Part shown: in pieces, positions 25,984 through 34,638 of the stretch | How positions within the stretch are numbered: position 1 is the first letter of the stretch | Layout of the letters: each line of letters opens with the position of its first letter | Source: Ignavibacteriales bacterium | GTDB lineage: Bacteria > Bacteroidota > Ignavibacteria > T3Sed10-11 | Reading direction: 5' to 3' | Length of the DNA stretch: 34,638 bases | Assembly (NCBI GenBank): GCA_003567775.1 | Contig: PWYR01000089.1 | Span: 1-34,638, forward strand | Notes under the pieces: generated by a model | The model's input: only the letters and a program-made list of their open reading frames with translations | What the model was told of the DNA's origin: nothing | The model's database searches: none | Program-made: the position numbers and the translations under genes

Positions 25984-27519
25984 ATGAATTCTTCAAATCT
26001 GCAAGAGAGTCTATACAAACTAATAAGTGAAACATCATCCAATTTGCCGCCTGATGTGCGACAAGCACTTTCACAGGCAATGGATCAGGAAATACCGGAT
26101 TCGCAATCCGCACTCGCACTAAATACCATCGCAACTAATGTGGATATGGCTGCCGAGGGCGTCGCCCCGATCTGTCAGGATACGGGATTACCGACATTTT
26201 ATATTCACACACCGGTCGGCGCCGATCAGCTAAAAATAATCAAGGCAATTGAAGAGGAACTCGAACAAGCGACTAAAGACGGTAAGCTGCGACCCAACTC
26301 CGTCGACTCGATCACCGGAAAGAATAGCGGCAATAATCTCGGTCCGGGCTCACCGGTTATTCACTTTGAACAGTGGACGCATCAGGATGAAATTGAGATT
26401 AAACTTATTTTAAAAGGCGGCGGCTGCGAGAATAAAAACATCCAGTACTCGCTGCCGGCGGAACTGCCCCATCTCGGTAAAGCCGGACGCAATCTTGACG
26501 GCGTACGAAAGTGTATACTCCATGCAATATGGCAGGCACAGGGGCAGGGATGCAGCGTCGGCGTACTCGGCGTCTGCGTGGGAGGAGACCGAACGAACGG
26601 TTATGAACATGCAAAGAAACAATTGTTTAGGACGCTCGACGATACCAATCCGATTCCCGAACTCCGTAAACTCGAAGATTATGTGATGGAAAAAGGCAAC
26701 GAATTGAATATCGGCGCGATGGGATTCGGTGGCAATATGACACTCATCGGTTGTAAGGTCGGTGCGATGAACCGTCTACCCGCAAGTTTCTTCGTCTCTG
26801 TTGCATATAATTGCTGGGCTTTTCGTCGGCTTGGCGTGATTCTTGATGCAAAAACGGGAGAGATCAAACGATGGTTATATAAAGATAAGGAAGCGGACTA
26901 TAAACAGTTAGCCCGAACCGCCGGTATACCGCTCACCGGAAAAGAAGTTCGACTAAATACACCAATTCCCGAAGACCAAATCCGTAAACTGAAGGTCGGC
27001 GATATAGTATTATTGAACGGTACGATGTATACCGGCCGCGATGCATTACATGCATATCTGGTAGAAAACGATTCTCCGATCGATCTCAACGGCGCCGCTC
27101 TATATCATTGCGGTCCCGTTATGCTTAAGAAGAACGAAAAATGGACGGTCAATGCTGCAGGCCCGACAACAAGTATCCGTGAAGAACCGTATCAAGGTGA
27201 TGTCATTAAGAAGTTCGGCATACGTGTAGTTATCGGAAAAGGCGGAATGGGTAAAAAGACCCTTGCTGCGATGAAAGAACACGGTGCAGTCTATCTTAAT
27301 GCAATAGGGGGTGCAGCACAATATTACGTTAAATGTATTGAAGACGTTACCGGCGTCGACTTCCTCGACGAATTCGGTATCCCGGAAGCAATGTGGCATT
27401 TCCAGACAAAGGATTTCCCTGCTATCGTTACCATGGATGCGCATGGCAATAGTTTACATGCCGATGTAGAAAAAGATTCATCCGTTGAGTTGGAAAAATT
27501 GGCGGAACCCGTCTTTTAG
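25984..27519 (+). CDS. fumA: Fumarate hydratase class I (iron-sulfur, single chain)
   Basis: Class I fumarase interconverts fumarate and malate with an oxygen-sensitive [4Fe-4S] cluster. The 511-residue chain fuses both halves. The N-terminal cluster domain has C64 in ICQDTGLP, GPGSPVIHFE, and probable further ligands C190 and C277 (the latter in NCWAFRR). The C-terminal domain has GDIVLLNGTMYTGRDALH, AGPTTSIRE and GKGGMGKKT. AGGAG five bases before ATG 25984 supports the start. The ligand choice is by spacing relative to known class I enzymes. It forms a TCA-cycle pair with citrate synthase downstream, but the 104-base gap and its own ribosome site allow separate control. Confidence 0.93.
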   Translation: MNSSNLQESLYKLISETSSNLPPDVRQALSQAMDQEIPDSQSALALNTIATNVDMAAEGVAPICQDTGLPTFYIHTPVGADQLKIIKAIEEELEQATKDGKLRPNSVDSITGKNSGNNLGPGSPVIHFEQWTHQDEIEIKLILKGGGCENKNIQYSLPAELPHLGKAGRNLDGVRKCILHAIWQAQGQGCSVGVLGVCVGGDRTNGYEHAKKQLFRTLDDTNPIPELRKLEDYVMEKGNELNIGAMGFGGNMTLIGCKVGAMNRLPASFFVSVAYNCWAFRRLGVILDAKTGEIKRWLYKDKEADYKQLARTAGIPLTGKEVRLNTPIPEDQIRKLKVGDIVLLNGTMYTGRDALHAYLVENDSPIDLNGAALYHCGPVMLKKNEKWTVNAAGPTTSIREEPYQGDVIKKFGIRVVIGKGGMGKKTLAAMKEHGAVYLNAIGGAAQYYVKCIEDVTGVDFLDEFGIPEAMWHFQTKDFPAIVTMDAHGNSLHADVEKDSSVELEKLAEPVF

Positions 27520-27623
27520 ATGTGAAATGAAGTAACTGTATTAGTAACCGTTGTAATAATCACCGGAGTGATACACCATAAAATGCTGTACCAACCTGAA
27601 TCCAAACCAAAGGAGAAATAATC

Positions 27624-28913
27624 ATGAGTAAAGAAACACTCACTGTTACCGATAATAGGACCGGTAAATCGTACGAGATACCTATCGAGCATGATACCAT
27701 TAAGGCAATGGACTTGCGACAGATTAAGGTAAAGGATGATGATTTTGGCATGATGGCATACGATCCCGGTTTTACAAATACCGCCTCGTGTAAAAGTAAA
27801 GTCACTTTCATCGACGGCGAAAAAGGGATTTTACGATACCGGGGATATCCGATCGAACAAATTGCCGAGAAGAGTAATTATCTCGAAACGGCATATCTTG
27901 TATTGTTCGGCGAATTGCCGACAAAGAAACAATATGAGGACTGGGTGTATAATATAACCCACCATACATTCGTTCATGAAAATGTTAAAACGTTTATGGA
28001 CGGATATCAATACGATGCTCATCCGATGGGCATGCTTGTCAGTACTGTGGCAGCTCTCTCCACATTATACCCGGAATCGAAAAAGGTAGACGACCAGGAT
28101 ATACGCTTGCACCAGGTTCACCGGCTCATCGGTAAAATGCCCACGCTGGCGGCATATGCGTACCGCCACAAAATGGGATTCCCCTATGTGTATCCCGATA
28201 ATGAGCTCAGCTACACCGGTAATTTCCTGAACATGCTCTTTAAAATGAGCGAACCGAAATATGAGGTTAACAAGGTGCTTGAACGCGCCCTTGATGTACT
28301 TTTTATTCTTCACGCCGATCATGAACAAAACTGCAGCGCCAACGCGATGCGAAGTATCGGCAGTTCTAATGCCGATCCGTACGTGGCAACGGCAGGTGCA
28401 GCGGCGGCGCTCTACGGACCATTGCATGGCGGTGCAAATGAAGCAGTGCTGAGAATGCTGGCAGAGATAGGCGATATAAAGAAAGTACCCGAATACATTA
28501 AGCGAGTCAAAGCGGGCGACTTCCGGCTTATGGGATTTGGACATCGTGTCTATAAGAATTATGATCCAAGAGCAAAGATAATCAAAAAGATGGCGGATGA
28601 AGTTTTCGAGGTTACGGGAAAAAATCCACTGCTCGAAATCGCTCTCGAACTCGAACGAATCGCTCTCGAAGACGATTTCTTCGTCAGCCGTAAATTATAT
28701 CCGAATGTCGACTTTTATTCGGGACTCATCTATCAGGCAATGAAATTCCCGACCGATATGTTCGTCGTCTTGTTTGCAATACCGCGAACATCCGGCTGGC
28801 TGGCTCAATGGCTTGAGTTCCTCGATGGACCGGATCGAAAGATTGCGCGACCACGCCAGATATTTCTCGGTGAAGCAAGCCGCGATTATGTGGATATCGA
28901 TAAACGGAAATAA
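27624..28913 (+). CDS. gltA: Citrate synthase
   Basis: Citrate synthase condenses oxaloacetate and acetyl-CoA. The 429-residue length fits the hexameric GltA type of Gram-negative bacteria. Catalytic residues are H268 in GPLHGGANE, H307 in GFGHRVYKNYDPR and D363 in PNVDFYSG; the oxaloacetate-binding H233 is in ADHEQN. AGGAG eight bases before ATG 27624 is a strong ribosome site. A terminator-like hairpin follows the gene, so fumA-gltA may form a separate unit within the heme region. Confidence 0.97.
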   Translation: MSKETLTVTDNRTGKSYEIPIEHDTIKAMDLRQIKVKDDDFGMMAYDPGFTNTASCKSKVTFIDGEKGILRYRGYPIEQIAEKSNYLETAYLVLFGELPTKKQYEDWVYNITHHTFVHENVKTFMDGYQYDAHPMGMLVSTVAALSTLYPESKKVDDQDIRLHQVHRLIGKMPTLAAYAYRHKMGFPYVYPDNELSYTGNFLNMLFKMSEPKYEVNKVLERALDVLFILHADHEQNCSANAMRSIGSSNADPYVATAGAAAALYGPLHGGANEAVLRMLAEIGDIKKVPEYIKRVKAGDFRLMGFGHRVYKNYDPRAKIIKKMADEVFEVTGKNPLLEIALELERIALEDDFFVSRKLYPNVDFYSGLIYQAMKFPTDMFVVLFAIPRTSGWLAQWLEFLDGPDRKIARPRQIFLGEASRDYVDIDKRK

Positions 28914-28934
28914 ACGACTATGAAGTAATTATAC

Positions 28935-28980
28935 TGCCCGTTATCATACACGAGTTTCCCTGGTGACGGGCATCTTTATA
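28935..28980 (+). terminator. Intrinsic terminator-like hairpin after citrate synthase
   Basis: A 12-bp stem (28935-28946 with 28961-28972) with a perfect TGCCCGT/ACGGGCA core and two G-T pairs encloses a 14-base loop, followed by TCTTTATATTTATT. The stem is good; the T-run is interrupted, so efficiency may be moderate. It would end the citrate synthase transcript before the hydrolase gene. Confidence 0.6.
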
Positions 28981-29015
28981 TTTATTCAATCATCAACATA
29001 AGGAGAACGTTGTTC

Positions 29016-29807
29016 ATGCCAACCACAACAATTAACAATCTGGAATGTCATTATACTGACAGTGGAATAGAACATGCATCACCGGTACTATTCATCCACG
29101 GCTTTCCCTTCAATCAAGAAATGTGGAAAGAGCAAATCGAACTCCTCGCCGAGACACATCGCGTTATTACGTACGATGTTCGGGGGCACGGAAAAAGTCA
29201 ATTGGGTGACGGGCATGTGCTCATTGATTTTCTCGTTGACGACCTGTTCGCTCTGATGGATCATCTCGGGATACATTCTGCAAACGTTGCCGGTTTATCA
29301 ATGGGGGGGTATGTTGCGCTGCGCGGCATTGAACGTGAACCTAATCGTTTCTTATCCCTTGTGTTATGCAACACCAAAAGCGAAGCAGACACCAACGAAG
29401 CAAAAACAAAACGAGCCGATGCGATCCGGGCAATACAAAATAACGGGGTAGAAACATTTGCAGACAATTTTCTTAAATCCGTATTTGCACCGACCTCATT
29501 CGACAAGCGTCCCGAAGCGGTACGTAAAATACGAACTATGATCAAAAGCACTTCTCCCGATACTTTGTGCAGCACATTAATTGCACTCGCCGCGCGAACG
29601 GATACTACTGAAACGCTCACCAAAATAGATATCCCGGTATTAATACTCGTTGGAGAACACGATCAATTAACTCCACCTTCCGCGGCGCAAAATATGGCAA
29701 ATAATTTACGGGATGCACAGATTCATATTTTACCGGATGCTGCGCACCTGAGCAATCTCGAAAATCCGGAAGAGTTTAATACACATTTACGCAATTTCTT
29801 TGAGTAA
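29016..29807 (+). CDS. Alpha/beta hydrolase
   Basis: A 263-residue alpha/beta-hydrolase-fold protein with a full catalytic triad: nucleophile S95 in GLSMGG, D216 in LVGEHDQLTP and H244 in DAAHLSNLE. The oxyanion motif is FIHGFPF. ATG 29016 is chosen because AGGAGAA lies eight bases upstream; the TTG at 29010 would add only two residues. The sequence resembles 3-oxoadipate enol-lactonase and related small esterases, but no pathway genes are nearby, so the substrate is unknown. Its stop overlaps the start of the uracil-DNA glycosylase gene by one base. Confidence 0.9.
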   Translation: MPTTTINNLECHYTDSGIEHASPVLFIHGFPFNQEMWKEQIELLAETHRVITYDVRGHGKSQLGDGHVLIDFLVDDLFALMDHLGIHSANVAGLSMGGYVALRGIEREPNRFLSLVLCNTKSEADTNEAKTKRADAIRAIQNNGVETFADNFLKSVFAPTSFDKRPEAVRKIRTMIKSTSPDTLCSTLIALAARTDTTETLTKIDIPVLILVGEHDQLTPPSAAQNMANNLRDAQIHILPDAAHLSNLENPEEFNTHLRNFFE

Positions 29808-30520
29808 TGTCCGGTAAGAAAAAGACATTTCATTATAAAGATATAAACGAACTGAACAATGCTATAATCTCCTGTAAACACTGTCCGCGGTTGGTTGAGT
29901 GGCGCGAATCTGTGGCTGCAATCAAACGACCTCAGTATTCGGCGTGGGATTACTGGGGAAAACCGGTGCCGGGTTTCGGAGATATCAATGCAGAGTTGTT
30001 GCTTGTCGGACTCGCACCTGCAGCGCACGGAGCAAACCGCACGGGACGGATGTTCACCGGCGACCGGAGCGGCAACTGGCTCTACGGTACGCTTCACACG
30101 TTCGGATTTGCAAGCCAGCCCGAATCTCTATCGAGAGACGACGGAATGGAACTTCGCAACTGTTACATAACAGCCGCAGTGAGGTGTGCCCCGCCGGCGA
30201 ACAAGCCGACCAGAGAAGAATTTGAGAATTGCCGCCCCTATTTATTAAACGAACTGAGGTTGCTTACAAATATACGTGTGATCGTTGCACTTGGAAAAAT
30301 AGCATTCGATTCGGTCATTATGTGTTCGAAAATGCTTCAATGGAACACATTTTCGAAAAAACCGCAATTCAAACACGGACAGCAAGTAAAAATCCGTGAA
30401 AATTTGTATCTTGTAGCATCGTATCATCCGAGTCAGCAGAATACGTTTACCGGGAAATTGACCAGGGAGATGTTTGACAATATCTTTAAGATAGCGAAAA
30501 ATTGTTTAGCTACTAATTAA
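29807..30520 (+). CDS. Uracil-DNA glycosylase, family 5 (UDGb type, iron-sulfur)
   Basis: The enzyme excises uracil and other deaminated bases from DNA. The 237-residue protein has the family-5 motif A, GLAPAAHGANRTGR (residues 68-81), which lacks the usual catalytic Asp/Asn of other UDG families, and the motif-C equivalent HPSQQNT (207-213). Four cysteines, C23, C26, C127 and C142, fit the [4Fe-4S] cluster. It overlaps the hydrolase gene as TAATG, so the pair is co-translated. The MNT gene of the second HEPN pair starts 19 bases after its stop. Confidence 0.9.
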   Translation: MSGKKKTFHYKDINELNNAIISCKHCPRLVEWRESVAAIKRPQYSAWDYWGKPVPGFGDINAELLLVGLAPAAHGANRTGRMFTGDRSGNWLYGTLHTFGFASQPESLSRDDGMELRNCYITAAVRCAPPANKPTREEFENCRPYLLNELRLLTNIRVIVALGKIAFDSVIMCSKMLQWNTFSKKPQFKHGQQVKIRENLYLVASYHPSQQNTFTGKLTREMFDNIFKIAKNCLATN

Positions 30521-30539
30521 TTATTTAAATCACAATCCA

Positions 30540-30846
30540 ATGAAAACACCAATTCAAAAAGAAATAAACAAAATAGTTAACCAACTTAGGCAAAATTATA
30601 AACCCGATCTGATACTGCTGTTTGGATCACACGCACGAGATTCTTCCCATTTAGATAGTGATATAGATCTCCTTTTGGTAAAGAATACACGCCGCCGACC
30701 TATCTGGAGACGCGTTGATGCTCTAAAAATTATCGAATCTGAATATCCGGTAGATGTGGTTATCTACACACCTAAAGAATTTGCAATGTTGAAAAAAAGG
30801 GGGAGTGGATTTATACGCGACGTTCTAAGTCACGGAAAGGTTCTCT

Positions 30847-30860
<14 letters not shown>
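30540..30860 (+). CDS. MNT-family nucleotidyltransferase (second pair)
   Basis: This 106-residue minimal nucleotidyltransferase has LLFGSHARDSSHLDSDIDLLL: G29-S30, then ten residues, then D41-x-D43, the exact GS-x10-D-x-D antitoxin pattern, with the third carboxylate probably D72 (YPVDVVIYT). It is clearly different from the MNT protein at 19920 and resembles another subfamily. No Shine-Dalgarno site or promoter is seen; read-through from the glycosylase gene is likely. It overlaps the HEPN gene by 14 bases. It probably modifies or neutralises its HEPN partner, by analogy with MntA/HepT. Confidence 0.85.
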
Positions 30861-33263
<2,403 letters not shown>

Positions 33264-33280
33264 TGGATGAATGATTGAAT

Positions 33281-33304
33281 GGTTGGTTGGTTGGTTGGTT
33301 GGTT
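33281..33304 (+). repeat. (GGTT)x6 microsatellite upstream of hemL
   Basis: Six uninterrupted GGTT units lie in the 81-base spacer between the epimerase stop and the hemL start, ending 40 bases before the ATG. The preceding bases (GATGGATGAATGATTGAATGG) also show degenerate GATG/GATT units of four bases, cited here in part. Tetranucleotide tracts are prone to slippage; here length change would alter the hemL leader or promoter spacing, not a reading frame. Confidence 0.9.
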
Positions 33305-33344
33305 TATGCTAATTCATGGATCGTAATTCAAAAAAAGAGGAACT

Positions 33345-34637
33345 ATGCAAACAAAAAAATCACAAGAACTCTTTCAACGCGCACAGAAAGTTTTGCCCGG
33401 CGGCGTTAATTCACCGGTGCGGGCTTTCAAATCGGTAGGTCGTGATCCAATATTCATCCAGCGGGCAAACGGATCGAAAATGTGGGACGTCGACGGAAAT
33501 ATGTATATCGATTATATCGGGTCGTGGGGACCGATGCTGCTCGGACATGCACACCCGGATGTGGTAGACGCGGTAAAACAAGCAACCGAAGGCGGTCTTA
33601 GCTTCGGTACACCTTCGGAAATGGAAGTATTGATCGGCGAGCTTATATGTGAAATGGTACCGTCTATCGATGTCGTCCGGATGGTGAACTCCGGTACGGA
33701 AGCCACCATGAGTGCCATACGCCTGGCACGGGCTTATACCAATCGTGATAAGATCATAAAGTTCGAGGGATGCTATCACGGACACGGCGACTCGTTTTTA
33801 ATTAAAGCAGGATCGGGAGCGTTGACGCTCGGTACACCCGATAGTCCGGGAGTAACCGAGGGCACCGCTCGGGATACACTGATCGCTCAATTCAATAATA
33901 TACAGTCCGTCAAAGAATTATTCGAAAACAATAAAGACACGATAGCAGCCGTAATAATTGAACCGGTTGCGGGAAATATGGGATGCGTAGCACCGTCGGA
34001 TTCGTTTTTAGACGATCTGCGCAACGTATGCACAAAAAATAATGCGCTATTAATATTCGATGAAGTAATGACGGGATTCCGTCTTGCTCGCGGCGGCGCG
34101 CAGGAGTTGTTCGGTGTAACGCCCGATCTCACCACATTGGGGAAAGTAATCGGAGGCGGCATGCCGGTGGGTGCATACGGCGGCAGACGCGAGATAATGT
34201 CGATGATTTCGCCTTCCGGTTCGGTTTATCAGGCAGGTACGCTCTCGGGTAATCCGATTGCAATGGCAAGCGGGTACACAATGCTTACGTATATAAACAA
34301 ACATAACGATCTTTACGATGCCCTTGAAAAGAAAGGGGCGGCAATAGAGGAAGGCATCCGGAATGTTATCTCCAGGAAGTCATACCCCGTCTCGGTAAAC
34401 CGCGTCGGATCGATGTTCACGTTATTCTTCACCGATAAAGTAGTGAACGATTTTGAAACTGCATCGTCGTCCGATAGAGATAAATTTGCAGCATACTTTG
34501 GATCGATGTTAGAACAAGGCATCTATATCCCGCCGTCGCAGTTTGAAGCTGCATTTATTTCAACGGCGCATACCGACGGCGACATTGAACAGACATTAAG
34601 CGCCGTAGAGGTAGCTTTGGAGAAAGTGTTCGGGTGA
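33345..34637 (+). CDS. hemL: Glutamate-1-semialdehyde 2,1-aminomutase
   Basis: HemL is the PLP enzyme that converts glutamate-1-semialdehyde to aminolevulinate, completing the C5 pathway with HemA. The 430-residue protein is complete: PGGVNSPVRAF near the start, GSWGPMLLGHAHP, NSGTEATMSAIRLAR, CYHGHGDS, D239 in IFDEVMTGFR and the PLP lysine K267 in TLGKVIGGGMPVGAYGG. AGAGG four to five bases before ATG 33345 supports the start. The stop lies two bases before the window edge, so what follows is unknown. Confidence 0.98.
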   Translation: MQTKKSQELFQRAQKVLPGGVNSPVRAFKSVGRDPIFIQRANGSKMWDVDGNMYIDYIGSWGPMLLGHAHPDVVDAVKQATEGGLSFGTPSEMEVLIGELICEMVPSIDVVRMVNSGTEATMSAIRLARAYTNRDKIIKFEGCYHGHGDSFLIKAGSGALTLGTPDSPGVTEGTARDTLIAQFNNIQSVKELFENNKDTIAAVIIEPVAGNMGCVAPSDSFLDDLRNVCTKNNALLIFDEVMTGFRLARGGAQELFGVTPDLTTLGKVIGGGMPVGAYGGRREIMSMISPSGSVYQAGTLSGNPIAMASGYTMLTYINKHNDLYDALEKKGAAIEEGIRNVISRKSYPVSVNRVGSMFTLFFTDKVVNDFETASSSDRDKFAAYFGSMLEQGIYIPPSQFEAAFISTAHTDGDIEQTLSAVEVALEKVFG

Positions 34638-34638
34638 A

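Noticed and set aside
27559-27572. ATCAC-CGGA-GTGAT hairpin before citrate synthase as a terminator
   Set aside because: Only a 5-bp stem and no T-run follows; too weak to call.
28065-28544. 159-codon minus-strand open frame opposite citrate synthase
   Set aside because: It overlaps the active-site region of citrate synthase and has no family resemblance.
29895-30225. Two alternative-frame open frames inside the uracil-DNA glycosylase gene
   Set aside because: They lie over the Fe-S and motif-A coding region and show no independent features.

Overview
The window looks like chromosomal DNA of a Gram-negative bacterium in or near the Bacteroidota/Chlorobiota/Ignavibacteria group. This rests on an 11-gene complex I operon without nuoEFG, a Bacteroidota-like secreted beta-rich protein at the left edge, and AT-rich spacers with many genes lacking a strong Shine-Dalgarno site. 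The placement is an inference; no rRNA or other marker gene is present. The energy genes suggest a respiring, facultatively aerobic lifestyle: oxygen-dependent HemF and HemG/HemY-type enzymes sit beside oxygen-independent HemN and an iron-sulfur (class I) fumarase.

Left part, minus strand (1-13863): the first codons of a probable lipoprotein; a secreted, probably outer-membrane beta-barrel protein; then nuoN-M-L-K-J-I-H-D-C-B-A, read from 11749 down to 1125. A second minus-strand pair follows upstream: an M20 dipeptidase and a PduO-type cobalamin adenosyltransferase overlapping by ATGA.

Right part, plus strand (14102-34637): 20.5 kb all in one direction, starting at a divergent promoter region. 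It holds every enzyme needed from glutamyl-tRNA to protoheme: a CcsA/HemX-like membrane protein, hemA, hemC, hemD, hemE, hemF, hemN, hemH, a cupin, protoporphyrinogen oxidase (hemG/hemY type), and further on hemB, an SDR epimerase and hemL. Between the two heme blocks lie an isoaspartyl peptidase/asparaginase, class I fumarase, citrate synthase, an alpha/beta hydrolase and a family-5 uracil-DNA glycosylase.

The most unusual feature is that two different MNT nucleotidyltransferase/HEPN pairs (MntA/HepT-type toxin-antitoxin architecture) are embedded in this heme region. One is directly upstream of hemN and the other directly upstream of hemB, each with its last codons overlapping the start of the heme gene. 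The second HEPN gene ends in a short tandem DNA repeat in which the first possible hemB start codon lies. A (GGTT)x6 tract sits 40 bases before hemL. These points, together with a hem-linked cupin and an unassigned epimerase, are the main leads. No CRISPR array, insertion sequence, tRNA or rRNA was recognised, and no stretch over 300 bases lacks a gene.
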